From Paenibacillus tepidiphilus (GTDB taxonomy: Bacteria > Bacillota > Bacilli > Paenibacillales > Paenibacillaceae): a DNA stretch of 64,000 nt. This document shows, one piece after another, positions 25,079 to 34,350 of the stretch (the stretch's first letter is position 1; every line of letters begins with the position of its first letter). The position numbers and the translations under genes were made by a program. The notes under the pieces are model-generated. The model saw only the letters and a program-made list of their open reading frames with translations. It did not search any database and was not told where the DNA came from. Location: NCBI RefSeq assembly GCF_008635795.1, contig NZ_VWRQ01000011.1, positions 62,001 through 126,000 of the forward strand, in the 5' to 3' direction.

Positions 25079-28000
25079 TTAGCGGCTGACAGTTACCTTA
25101 ATCGTATCGCTGACGGTCTCTCCCGCCGCATTGACCAGCTCCGCCCGGTATTCGTACTCACCGGGAGCACGGCCGCTGATGGCAGTCGCAGCGCTCTGGG
25201 CTGAAGGCGTATTGGCGTTCAGCGGCTGCGTGTCAATCAGTTGTCCGTTCTCATAGAGGCGGTACTCTGTGGCGTTCGTGCCCCACCACAGATTCATCGT
25301 CACTTTATAGGTGCCGTCTCCGTCCCAGTTGTCATGGGCCAGGACCGGCTTTCCGGGAGCCGCGTCCCGGATGGTAACTGTGAGCGGCTGGCTCTTGGTC
25401 GTACCGTACTTGTTAGTCAGCTCTGCCGTGTATACATAGGTGCCGTTCGGCTTGCCCTGGAGCGCTGTGCTCGCCGTCTGTGCGGACGGAGATCCATCCT
25501 TTAGCGGCTTGGAATCAATCAATGTTCCATTCTCATAGAGCTTGTAGCTGGTGCCGTTATTGCCCCACCACAGGTTCATCGTAACGGTGAAGTTGCCGTC
25601 GCTGAGCCCGTAGCCATGGCCGCTGTTCGAGGACAACGCCGGCTGGCCTGGCTTGTCTGTCGCGAGTATAGCACCACCCGTAATCTGGAACGTGTAGCTC
25701 TTCCCGGCAATGTTGCCAGCAACGTCGGTCACCACATAGTTTACCGTATGGGAACCGGCGCCCAGCTCTTCAGTGCTCAGGGTCTGTCCATCGGCAATGG
25801 GCTGACCATCCAGCAGAAGCTGCTTGGAAGCTACACCGGAAAGCGCATCGGCAGCAGTTAACTCGAACTTAAGCTGCGCCCCTTCCTCCACATCGCCGAC
25901 GGCACGGCCGGATTCCGTCAGCTCCGCTGCCGGCGGAGCCGTATCGATCTGCAGCTTCAGTGTCTTCATTTGTTCCGCCTTGCCCTTGCTGGACACTGCA
26001 TGGTAGGTCAGGGTATGCCGGCCGTCTTCGTTCACCGATACTGGCGCACTGTACACAGTTTCAGCACCGCCATTCAGCGAGTAATTTACCTTAGCCGTAG
26101 CCGGATCGGCCTTGAGCGAAACTGTGACAGGCTGATTCAACCAGCCTGCCGCATTCGCTTCTGCCGACAGCGTAGCCGTCGTTACCGGTGCGGCCTCTTC
26201 TTCCACGATGGCGAAGTCTGTGAGACTTCGCGGTTTAAGCTGGTAGACGCCTTTGAAGATCGCGGCAACGCCGGTAATATCCAGCTTCTGTCCTTCCGTA
26301 TAAGGGAAGCTGTCCTGGGTGATGCCCGTCCGTACATCGACCCGGACATGATTGCTTGTCCCGTCTGCGGCTACGGCGTCAAATTCAAAGGAACCGCTTG
26401 GTGCAGCGGTGATAATATTCGTCACCGTTACATCGTCAAGCTTCAGCAGCTGACCCTGGTTGGCATCGTTGACGGCTGCGGCTGTTATGGGCTGCGGCAG
26501 CTCCGCTGTGCCGGTCTTCTCGATCTTCACGACCTCGGTCAGTTCCAGCTCTGTATTGTACAGTGCCGTGGTCGCTGTTACCTTGACCGTGTCACCGGCA
26601 TGAAAGCCGGCTTGGCTCTGGTAGACATAAAGGCCGCCGGTCTCGTCCTGGAGGTAGAAGGCCTGCCCGCCGAAGATGCCCGGTTCGGTCGTAACGGTTC
26701 CCTCCACCGTCACCAAGGCTCCGGCCGCTTTGCCCCGGGCTTCGCCGATGGAGATGGCTGCCGGAATCGGATCTTCTTCGGCTGGCAGCGGCTCGGCCGG
26801 AACATTGCCCAGCGTCACCGCTTCGGTCTTCAGGTTCGTGCCGTTCTGGCGCAGGCGCAGATTGGAAGCAGCCGTAGTGCCCGGCTTGATCTGCAAAGTC
26901 AGATCCTTGTAGGCATGACCGTTCAGATCGGCCGTCAGGCTAAAATTGGCGCTGTAGGCATAGCTGCTCGGCCAGGTCCCATCGCTGTTCTGGATCTTGG
27001 CGATCTGGGCACCGCCGCTCACCTGGTAGATGCCGAGCTGGAAGCCGGATACGCTGGTGCCGGCCGGAAGATAATCTGCGCTCACGCGGATCTGGAAAAT
27101 CTGCGCATTCGGCAGCACCGCCTGATGCGTGAAATTGTACACCGCACTTGCGGTAGCTGCCGGTCCGCCATAGGCGCCTGCCTTGAAGGTGCTGCGGTCA
27201 TACCATTTATAACCGGCGTTAGGTGCGGCCCAAGGCTCCGGCTGCGGCTCGGTGGACAGCGCCGGCTCCTCGAACGGCAGCAGTGGTGTCGGTTGATCCA
27301 GTGTCAGGCCGCTTACCTGGGTGAAGTCCGTATAGCTCTCCTGTTCGGCGAGCCAATTGACGGTGTTCACCAGAAGCTCGGCGTCATCGGCCTCCTTGAA
27401 GCCGTCGTAGGTCGTCTTCTTGGCGCCGGTATCCTCGCGCAGATACTTCGGCGTGACATCCTCAACCGGCGAGGAGTCGCCGATGAAGGCGGCTTTGCCG
27501 GCGCCTTTCTTGGCCACGGCAACGTAAGGCCCTTCCGCTACCCCGCCGCCGTTGTAGACGCCTTGATCCACCGCGTTGCCCCAGGAATCATTGGTCTGCG
27601 GCAGGTAGACGATGCCCTTCGCGCGGGCGGGGTCCAGGATGGCCAGCGTGGAGCCGGCATGCATGGCTACGCTCGATACTCCCGAAGTAATGCCGAAGGC
27701 CTGATTGGGAGCAACTATATTGGTGGCGTTAATATCGCCGAGCGCATTATAACGGAACCGGACGCCGAACTCATCTGCCAGCCAGTCGGAGCTGACCACA
27801 CCTTGCATGGCCGCAGACCCGGCTTCTTCGGCGCTCATGCCCTTGGCCGGGTTGTCCCAGGCCCCGCGGCGGTAGCCGTTAAAAGACTCATTCCCGTCCC
27901 AGCGGTTCTTGTTACGGTCCGCATTGTAATGGTCGCCGATGAAGAAGATGCTGCCGCCATTCTCCACATAATCCGCCATTGCCGCCTGCTCGCTGGCTTT

Positions 28001-28375
28001 GTAAGGAATATTGGCCTCGGCCACGATGAAGACATCATATCCGGAAAGATCGCCGGGCGTAATCGGGGTGGTCTTGCGAAGCTCCTTGACGTAATAGCCT
28101 TCCTGGGCAAGCGCATGGCCAAAGTCGGAAAAAGCACCGTCAATAACCCAGTCGGCCGCACCCGCCGTCTGCGCGTGGGTATTGTCGAACAGAATTTTCT
28201 GGCCCGCATGCTCGTTGACTACTTTGGCCTCAATGTACGGTGCGGGATCGCTTGGACCCTCGGCGTACACCGCCGGACCGGCTCCAAACGCGAACCATTG
28301 CAGCGGTACGGCTACCGCCGCAGCCAGCGTGCCGTTAAGCAGCTTCCTCTTCCAACCTGAATGCTTCTCCTTCAT
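25079..28375 (-). CDS. Large modular exported protein: GATase-like domain, OB-fold, Ig-like and two C-terminal chitinase-N-like repeats
   Basis: A 1098-residue exported protein. The signal peptide ends near VYA-EG (residue 38). Residues about 58-350 resemble a GldG/DUF4350-type Rossmann domain ([49 protein letters not shown]). A 120-residue DNA-binding-like OB-fold follows ([33 protein letters not shown]), as seen in YhcR-type surface nucleases. Next is an Ig-like region ([16 protein letters not shown]), and two C-terminal repeats each contain [15 protein letters not shown] and TAS/TAI turns, like the N-terminal domain of chitinase A. No catalytic nuclease motif was seen. It may bind surface polymers. 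Confidence 0.75.
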   Translation of the reverse strand: MKEKHSGWKRKLLNGTLAAAVAVPLQWFAFGAGPAVYAEGPSDPAPYIEAKVVNEHAGQKILFDNTHAQTAGAADWVIDGAFSDFGHALAQEGYYVKELRKTTPITPGDLSGYDVFIVAEANIPYKASEQAAMADYVENGGSIFFIGDHYNADRNKNRWDGNESFNGYRRGAWDNPAKGMSAEEAGSAAMQGVVSSDWLADEFGVRFRYNALGDINATNIVAPNQAFGITSGVSSVAMHAGSTLAILDPARAKGIVYLPQTNDSWGNAVDQGVYNGGGVAEGPYVAVAKKGAGKAAFIGDSSPVEDVTPKYLREDTGAKKTTYDGFKEADDAELLVNTVNWLAEQESYTDFTQVSGLTLDQPTPLLPFEEPALSTEPQPEPWAAPNAGYKWYDRSTFKAGAYGGPAATASAVYNFTHQAVLPNAQIFQIRVSADYLPAGTSVSGFQLGIYQVSGGAQIAKIQNSDGTWPSSYAYSANFSLTADLNGHAYKDLTLQIKPGTTAASNLRLRQNGTNLKTEAVTLGNVPAEPLPAEEDPIPAAISIGEARGKAAGALVTVEGTVTTEPGIFGGQAFYLQDETGGLYVYQSQAGFHAGDTVKVTATTALYNTELELTEVVKIEKTGTAELPQPITAAAVNDANQGQLLKLDDVTVTNIITAAPSGSFEFDAVAADGTSNHVRVDVRTGITQDSFPYTEGQKLDITGVAAIFKGVYQLKPRSLTDFAIVEEEAAPVTTATLSAEANAAGWLNQPVTVSLKADPATAKVNYSLNGGAETVYSAPVSVNEDGRHTLTYHAVSSKGKAEQMKTLKLQIDTAPPAAELTESGRAVGDVEEGAQLKFELTAADALSGVASKQLLLDGQPIADGQTLSTEELGAGSHTVNYVVTDVAGNIAGKSYTFQITGGAILATDKPGQPALSSNSGHGYGLSDGNFTVTMNLWWGNNGTSYKLYENGTLIDSKPLKDGSPSAQTASTALQGKPNGTYVYTAELTNKYGTTKSQPLTVTIRDAAPGKPVLAHDNWDGDGTYKVTMNLWWGTNATEYRLYENGQLIDTQPLNANTPSAQSAATAISGRAPGEYEYRAELVNAAGETVSDTIKVTVSR

Positions 28376-28597
28376 ATCCTTCCTCCTTCAGAGATAGATC
28401 GGCAGGCATTACCAGATTTGTCCACCTGCTTGTCGACTACTATCCTATCTCACAAGGATTAGGAAAAACATAGATTTATGTTAACTCAAGCAAAATTATA
28501 CTTTTGGCCTAGTCAGCGGAAGGAGATATAGGATGATTTACGCAATAAACTGCGAAAAATGTCATAGAAAATGAGCGGCGGCTGGAATGCTTATAAC

Positions 28598-30913
28598 CTA
28601 CTCTACCCAGCTTTCCGGGGATAATGACACGGTAAACCCGGGACCTGGGAAATCAAGCTTTATTCTATGGTTGATATAAGATACGGTAACTTTACCTTCC
28701 GTTAAGGAGCAGATATTGGCCTGCTGAAGCTCACCGTTACTCCAGCTCATCGCTATTTCGTAACCGCCGCGCACGCGCAGACCCCGGACAGAACCGTGTG
28801 ACCAGGCAGCCGGCAATGCGGGAAGCAGCCGGATGTCGTCTCCTTGACGCTGTACGAGCATTTCTGCGATGCCCGCGGTCCCTCCGAAGTTACCGTCAAT
28901 CTGAAAGGGCGGATGATCACAGAACAAATTAGGCAATGTCGAGGAACGGAGCAGCTCCAGAATATTCTCATAGGCGAGCTCTGGCTCCTCCAGCCTTGCC
29001 CACATATTCAGAATCCACGCCCGGCTCCAGCCCGTATGTCCGCCTCCATGCGTAAGCCTTCTGCGAAGAGTAACCCCGGCGGCTTCGGCCAGAACCGGAG
29101 TCGAATGCGGTGTGATTTGTGATCCGGGATGCAAAGCAAACAAATGGGAGATATGCCTGTGTCCCGGCTCCAGCTCTTCATAGTCGACACTCCATTCCTG
29201 GATCTGACCGTGCTTCCCGACGGCAAGTCCGGGTATTCGTGCGAGCGTCTGACGCAGCAGCTCTCCGAAATCCTCATCTTCCTGAAGAATCTCTGTACTC
29301 TCGATACAGTGCCCGAATAGCTCCCTTATGATTTGACTATCCATTGAAGCACCGTAGCATAAAGCTCCCGATTCCCCGTTAGGCAGCACATAACGGTTCT
29401 CCGGCGAAGAGGAAGGGCTGATAACAAGGTTCCCGTCAGGGTCTGTGATTAGATAATCCAGCAGAAACAAGGCGGCTTCCTTCATCGTGGGGTAAGCATT
29501 CTTCAGGAATGAGAGGTCCCGTCCATATTCATAATGATCCCATAAATGCAGGGATAGCCATGCTGCTCCCATGACCCAGAACGTAGAGGTAATGCAGACA
29601 TCCTGCGGAGCCGTGTCCGCCCAGATATCTGAATTATGATGTGCAACAAAGCCTCTCGATCCGTACATGGTTCCGGCTGTTTCTGTCCCTCTTTCACGTA
29701 TCCTTCCAATAAAATCAAACAAAGGAATATGGCATTCCGCCAGATTGCAGCTTTCAGCCGGCCAATAATTCATCTGCGTATTGATGTTGATGGTATACTT
29801 GCTGTCCCATATCGGCAGCATGTCTTTATTCCATATCCCCTGGAGGTTGGCCGGCAATGAGCCTGGACGGCTGCAGGAGATCAGCAAATAACGGCCGAAA
29901 TGGAAATATAGGCCGATCAGTCCGTTGTCCTCCGCTCCCTGCTGAAGCCGTTGCAGCCGCTGGTCCGTTGCAAGATCAGACAGGCTCTGCTGGTCCAACT
30001 TTCCCTGAAGAGATAATTCCATACGGCCGAATAATGCACGATAATCCTCAATATGACTTGAACGCAGCTGTTCGTAAGACTTGCCGGCAGCGCGATCAAG
30101 CCTGTTCAGGCATTCTGCCTCCAGCTCTTCCTTCGGGAACCGAAAGTCGGTGCAGGCGGATACAAGGATGGTAGCCGAATTCCCGTCTTTCAAGGTAAGC
30201 TGACCGTTGCCGGCTGAAATTTGACCTCCATCAGCGACGATTCGGATAGCGCAGCAGAAGCGGATTCCTTCCTCTCCACCGCTCCTGCCGCGGATAATCA
30301 GATCCGCCGGACCCCGGTGCTCGATCCGGTCCACATAGGCGTGGAATCCCACGGGATGTCTGAGGATATCAGACCACGGAGTAGGCTCCAGCACGCTCCC
30401 CCTTCCAAATAGAGTCGAGAATGAAAGTCCTCCGGGAGTGCCGGCGGTTAAACGCACAGCCAGTACCTGATCCGGAAAGCTGGAGAAATACTCGCGGCTG
30501 TAATGGACCTCATCCCGATGGTAATCCACCCTTACCAGCCCCAGGTCAAGATCGAGCTGCCTGCGGTAACCCCTGATTTTCATTTCTCCGTCACCCATAT
30601 GCAAATAGAGATCCCCCAGAGGCTCATAATGACGCTGACCGTCAGGGGTACCCACCAGTGCTGTAGATGCCAGATCTTCTGCCTGCCGGATTTGTCCGGC
30701 GAACAGCAGGCCTCTGATCTCGTCCAAATGTGTAAGCGTATGAGGATTGTTGCGGTTCATGGGACCGCCATACCAGAGACTGTCCTCGTTTAGCTGCATT
30801 CGTTCAATGCCGGTGCTGCCGAAGACCATGCCTCCAAGGGTGCCGTTGCCGATGGGCATTGCTTCCTCCCATTTTTCAGCCGGATGATTATACCAGATCG
30901 TCTTTTCGTTCAT
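28598..30913 (-). CDS. Glycoside hydrolase family 95 (alpha-L-fucosidase/galactosidase-like)
   Basis: A 771-residue enzyme with all GH95 landmarks: N-terminal WYNHPAEKWEEAMPIGNG, QLNEDSLWYGG, the Asn-x-Asn pair in YTININTQMNYWPAE, SPSSSPENRY (catalytic Glu) and the late GHRHISHLFALHPG. GH95 enzymes invert the linkage of alpha-1,2-L-fucosides or alpha-L-galactosides, for instance from plant xyloglucan. No signal peptide is seen, so it is probably cytoplasmic and acts on imported oligosaccharides. The length is normal. It is a single gene; an AraC-type regulator or importer is not adjacent. Confidence 0.92.
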   Translation of the reverse strand: MNEKTIWYNHPAEKWEEAMPIGNGTLGGMVFGSTGIERMQLNEDSLWYGGPMNRNNPHTLTHLDEIRGLLFAGQIRQAEDLASTALVGTPDGQRHYEPLGDLYLHMGDGEMKIRGYRRQLDLDLGLVRVDYHRDEVHYSREYFSSFPDQVLAVRLTAGTPGGLSFSTLFGRGSVLEPTPWSDILRHPVGFHAYVDRIEHRGPADLIIRGRSGGEEGIRFCCAIRIVADGGQISAGNGQLTLKDGNSATILVSACTDFRFPKEELEAECLNRLDRAAGKSYEQLRSSHIEDYRALFGRMELSLQGKLDQQSLSDLATDQRLQRLQQGAEDNGLIGLYFHFGRYLLISCSRPGSLPANLQGIWNKDMLPIWDSKYTININTQMNYWPAESCNLAECHIPLFDFIGRIRERGTETAGTMYGSRGFVAHHNSDIWADTAPQDVCITSTFWVMGAAWLSLHLWDHYEYGRDLSFLKNAYPTMKEAALFLLDYLITDPDGNLVISPSSSPENRYVLPNGESGALCYGASMDSQIIRELFGHCIESTEILQEDEDFGELLRQTLARIPGLAVGKHGQIQEWSVDYEELEPGHRHISHLFALHPGSQITPHSTPVLAEAAGVTLRRRLTHGGGHTGWSRAWILNMWARLEEPELAYENILELLRSSTLPNLFCDHPPFQIDGNFGGTAGIAEMLVQRQGDDIRLLPALPAAWSHGSVRGLRVRGGYEIAMSWSNGELQQANICSLTEGKVTVSYINHRIKLDFPGPGFTVSLSPESWVE

Positions 30914-31026
30914 TTTTTAACCCCCTATACAATGACCTCCTCATTCTAAGGCATCCCCTGTTCATATTTGAATGTACAAAACTAACCTATACATTGACGA
31001 TTCTATCTACCGTCTCTTTCGGAGCC

Positions 31027-31821
31027 TCATAAAGTCAGCTCCCGCTTCCCGTAAAAGAAATACGTTAATGCTGCCATACCGGCGGCCAGTAGAATTGCCA
31101 GAATCAGAATGCCAAGGCTGAGCCCTCCTCCGGCGACTATACGGTTGTAGCTGAAATACTTAAAGGGCGAGAGCACATTCAGCACAGCAAGGCGCTCATT
31201 CAAATCTGTAATTTTGGATACGACAAACGAGCCGATCAAGACTCCTGCAGCAGCGGCCCCCGAGGATTTCGGATGTCTCATCCAGGCGGACAGCAAAGCG
31301 CCGAAGGTCAGAAAAATCAGCTGAACAATAAACATGCTGAAGAGAAACAGGGCAATTTCAGCGGAAATATCTGTCCCTTTGTTATACGCAGCAACCATCA
31401 CCAGGGACGAGAACAATGTAACGAGGTTAAGGACCGCGATATTCACAAGGGCGGCCAGCAGTTTAGATGTAACGATGATTGTCCGTGAGACCGGTTTGGC
31501 CAGCAGGAACTCCGCCGTCTTATCCCTTTCTTCCTTCGCAATAATGCTGCTTCCCAGCAGCACGGCATGGATGGCGGCGGTAAGCTCCACATACAGAAAC
31601 AGCAGGGCGTAATATCCGCTCATCACGGTAACATCCAGCGAGCCGATCCCCATCAGGGCTTTGACCGGTGACGGCAGTTGGTTGAAGACCTCGCTGCCCG
31701 CTCCCCCGGAGGAATAAGCCGTATATTTGCCCATGCCGCTGACGATCAGCAGAAACATACACACGCTCCAGATGATCAAGCCTTTCCGTCCCGCCTTCAG
31801 CTCTCTCCAAAATATATTCAT
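31027..31821 (-). CDS. ABC-2 type transporter permease
   Basis: A 264-residue protein with six likely membrane segments, starting MNIFWRELKAGRKGLIIW and containing GSSIIAKEERDKTAEFLLAK, PVSRTIIVTSKLLAALV, which is the ABC-2 (DUF3533/NatB-like) permease motif. It pairs with the homologous permease just upstream, and both share the ATPase of the same operon, giving a heterodimeric exporter. Substrate unknown. Confidence 0.9.
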   Translation of the reverse strand: MNIFWRELKAGRKGLIIWSVCMFLLIVSGMGKYTAYSSGGAGSEVFNQLPSPVKALMGIGSLDVTVMSGYYALLFLYVELTAAIHAVLLGSSIIAKEERDKTAEFLLAKPVSRTIIVTSKLLAALVNIAVLNLVTLFSSLVMVAAYNKGTDISAEIALFLFSMFIVQLIFLTFGALLSAWMRHPKSSGAAAAGVLIGSFVVSKITDLNERLAVLNVLSPFKYFSYNRIVAGGGLSLGILILAILLAAGMAALTYFFYGKRELTL

Positions 31822-31865
31822 ACTACGGCCTCCTTCAGGTCATATCGTTAGGCAAGCACCTCTAG

Positions 31866-32675
31866 TTAAACCGCATGGATATCCTTCTTGATATACACCC
31901 GGTAGCTTACTGCCACTGCGGCTGCAATCAGGAGCGCACTGACAAGCAGGTACTTGAGCTCATAGCCGCTATGTTCGATGATATAGATGCTGTCAAAATA
32001 CTGAAAAGGTGACAGGTAGCGACCCGCCCCTTCCTCTGCATTTGCACCCAGCAGTGCCCCGATGATATAAAGCCCGAAGACGGTACCGAGAGTGATGGGA
32101 AGCACATTCTTCAGCCTGCTGAAGAATACGGAAACCGCCAGCCCGATGGCCAGAAAGACCAACTGGATGAACAGCAGGGGCAGATTAAGCAGAATGAACA
32201 GATGCATGCTGTAACCATTGGCTGCAACAGCTCCGGCCAGGATGGCTGTGACTGCAAAGAACATCATATCGGTGGCGATAATCACTGTGCAGGCCGCGAG
32301 CAGCTTGGCCGTGACTATATTTGAGCGGGTTACAGGCTTAACGAGGAGGAAATCGGCCGTGCGCTCCCGCGATTCCTTGGACAGAACAGATGCGCCGAGG
32401 TGCATGGCCTGAATGGCTCCGCATAGAACAATGTAGACAAACACCATGGAATAATACCCTGAGAGAGAAGAAATGTAGTCGAGATGGATGCCAAGCATCG
32501 CCCTTACAGCTGCGGGGTAGCCTTCCAGCAGACTTACGAAATCTGCCGTGTCGCCCGCCATACTGGGATACAGCGAAAGAAACAGCGCAGCGAGTGCAAT
32601 CATAGCGCCCGACCAGATCATGCCGGATTTGCGGAGAGACTTCAGCTCATGCAGAACCATATTCATCCCGCTCAA
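31866..32675 (-). CDS. ABC-2 type transporter permease
   Basis: A 269-residue permease with about six membrane segments. Its motif LGASVLSKESRERTADFLLV, KPVTRSNIVTAKLLAAC is homologous to that of the downstream permease, so the two are likely paralogues. Its ATG overlaps the ATPase stop by four bases (ATGA), which shows tight operon coupling. It probably forms the membrane part of the exporter with its neighbour. Confidence 0.9.
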   Translation of the reverse strand: MSGMNMVLHELKSLRKSGMIWSGAMIALAALFLSLYPSMAGDTADFVSLLEGYPAAVRAMLGIHLDYISSLSGYYSMVFVYIVLCGAIQAMHLGASVLSKESRERTADFLLVKPVTRSNIVTAKLLAACTVIIATDMMFFAVTAILAGAVAANGYSMHLFILLNLPLLFIQLVFLAIGLAVSVFFSRLKNVLPITLGTVFGLYIIGALLGANAEEGAGRYLSPFQYFDSIYIIEHSGYELKYLLVSALLIAAAVAVSYRVYIKKDIHAV

Positions 32676-33553
32676 TCCTCCTTGACATAGTAATGCATAA
32701 AGATTTCTTCCAGATCGGGTTCCTCAACGGATAGGTTGCGGAGTTCAACGGCGGCGAGGGCTTTCATCATCGTATTGATATTTCCTTTAAAAATGAATTT
32801 GGCTGCGTTGCCGTTCGCTTCGAAATTGCTCACGCCGGTGAGATTGAAATCTGCCTTGCGTATGGCCGCTGCGGCCTCCATGCTGATCCGCTTGTAGCTG
32901 TTTTCCTGCAGGGTGCTCATCTTTTCCAGCTTGATGATTTCCCCCTCCTTAATGAAGGCCACCCTGCTGCACATTTTCTGCACTTCGCTAAGGATGTGTG
33001 AGGAGAAGAATACCGTGGCGCCCTTCCGGTTCTCCTCCGCGATCAGCTCAAAGAATTTCTGCTGCATCAGCGGGTCGAGGCCGCTTGTAGGCTCATCCAG
33101 AATGATCAGCTTTGGCTCATGGAGCAGACCCTGTACGATACCGACCTTCTTTTTGTTGCCGAACGACAGATCGTCGATTCTCTTCTTCAGGTCAAGGTCC
33201 ATCACTTCTGCCAGTTCCCTGATCCGTTTCGTGCAGTCCTTCTTATAGAAGCTGGCCGAATATTTAAGGAGGTCAATGACCCGCATGTTGTCATAATAAA
33301 AGACCTCGGAAGGCAGATAACCAAGCTCCTTGCGGATCTTGGGGTGCTCGGTGCAGCTCTTGCCGAAGACAGTAGCACTGCCGCTTGTCGGATAGATGAG
33401 CCCAAGCAGCGTACGGATGGTTGTCGATTTTCCTGCACCGTTGGGCCCGATGAAGCCAAAGATTTCTCCTTCTTCCACAGCGAGATTCACATCCGTGATT
33501 CCCCGCGACTTGCCGTAATGTTTGGTCAGATGATTCAGTTCAATGACGGACAT
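32672..33553 (-). CDS. ABC transporter ATP-binding protein (exporter type)
   Basis: A 293-residue ATPase. Walker A is GPNGAGKST, the signature is LSFGNKKKVGI (an unusual form of LSGG, common in the DrrA/NatA-like branch), Walker B is LIILDEPTSGLDP and the switch His is in FSSHILSEV. An approximately 70-residue C-terminal extension follows, as in drug/bacteriocin exporters. It is coupled to two ABC-2 permeases downstream and is preceded by a TetR gene, 43 bases upstream, that probably controls the whole unit. Confidence 0.95.
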   Translation of the reverse strand: MSVIELNHLTKHYGKSRGITDVNLAVEEGEIFGFIGPNGAGKSTTIRTLLGLIYPTSGSATVFGKSCTEHPKIRKELGYLPSEVFYYDNMRVIDLLKYSASFYKKDCTKRIRELAEVMDLDLKKRIDDLSFGNKKKVGIVQGLLHEPKLIILDEPTSGLDPLMQQKFFELIAEENRKGATVFFSSHILSEVQKMCSRVAFIKEGEIIKLEKMSTLQENSYKRISMEAAAAIRKADFNLTGVSNFEANGNAAKFIFKGNINTMMKALAAVELRNLSVEEPDLEEIFMHYYVKED

Positions 33554-33596
33554 TGGCGTGCCCTCCTCAATTTATCCGGAATGTTAATACTGCAGC

Positions 33597-34229
33597 TTAG
33601 AGATATTCTTCCTTATACAGATTGCTTCTCAGCAAGCGGGTACACTCCTCGAACTCCTTATAAAGAGCTTCCGGATCAATTACGGCATCATTGGGCAATT
33701 CGCTGACGAAGCCTTCTGAATATCTAACCAGTATCTTCAGGACCAGCTTGGGATCGACACCGTCCTTGAATTTGGATACGTCCATTCCATCTAAGGCAAT
33801 TTGGTTTCTGAAGCCTTCGCCCATGGCCAGTGTTGTCTGAATATCCTGCTGCACCTCCCCATCCTTCTCGAACAGAATGCTGCTTAGAAAGGACAGAATA
33901 GCGGGATGCTTGCGCATCGCCAGGATTTTGATCATGGAAACCATTTGGATTCGTTCAAAAAAATCAGTGACATCCCGGTCAAATTTTTCGGTTATGGCAT
34001 CCATTACGATGCCGCTGCAGAATTCGATCAGATACAGATACAATGCCTTCTTGGTGCCGAAATAATGAAAGACCATCGCTTTCGAAATGCCCGCTGCGGC
34101 GGCAATGTCGCTGACAGAGGTTTTCTTGTAGCCACTAACACTGAAGGCCAAAAGGGCACCGTCTATAATCTGGGTTTGCTTCTCTGCAGGCAGGCTTGCG
34201 AACTTTTCCAATAGGTCACCCCCATTCAT
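33597..34229 (-). CDS. TetR/AcrR-family repressor
   Basis: A 210-residue regulator. The N-terminal helix-turn-helix is clear (IIDGALLAFSVSGYKKTSVS, DIAAAAGISKAMVFHYFGTK), followed by a variable ligand-binding domain. It is the first gene of the operon encoding the ABC exporter. The promoter in front has two 15-bp elements at GACCGAATCGGTTTA and its inverted relative, so the protein is likely to repress its own operon until a substrate of the pump binds. Confidence 0.93.
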   Translation of the reverse strand: MNGGDLLEKFASLPAEKQTQIIDGALLAFSVSGYKKTSVSDIAAAAGISKAMVFHYFGTKKALYLYLIEFCSGIVMDAITEKFDRDVTDFFERIQMVSMIKILAMRKHPAILSFLSSILFEKDGEVQQDIQTTLAMGEGFRNQIALDGMDVSKFKDGVDPKLVLKILVRYSEGFVSELPNDAVIDPEALYKEFEECTRLLRSNLYKEEYL

Positions 34230-34238
34230 TAATCATCG

Positions 34239-34289
34239 ACCGAATCGGTTTATGATGCCAGTATATTCCTGTAAACCGAAATGGTCAAC
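34239..34289 (-). promoter_or_regulatory. Promoter with twin operators for the TetR-ABC operon
   Basis: -35 TTGACC (34284-34289) and -10 TATACT (34261-34266) have a 17-bp spacer. Element GACCGAATCGGTTTA (34239-34253), containing the perfect dyad ACCGA-A-TCGGT, and its inverted near copy (34273-34287, 13 of 15 identical) flank the -10 and overlap the -35. This is a typical TetR operator arrangement. Confidence 0.87.
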
Positions 34290-34308
34290 GATTATTTCAG
34301 CAAAAAAA

Positions 34309-34340
34309 AAGACCCCTTCCGATTCCCGGAAGGGTCTTTA
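34309..34340 (-). terminator. Rho-independent terminator of the FtsX-type ABC operon
   Basis: AAAGACCCTTCC pairs with GGAAGGGGTCTTT on the minus strand, followed by nine T. It lies 11 bases after the permease stop. Confidence 0.93.
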
Positions 34341-34350
34341 GTCTGATTGG

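Noticed and set aside
25970..28360. Long open frame (796 codons) on the plus strand opposite the 1098-residue exported protein
   Set aside because: It is an antisense shadow of a real gene: no ribosome site and a composition rich in Arg, Gly and His typical of reverse-frame artefacts. The minus-strand gene has a signal peptide, domains and a terminator.
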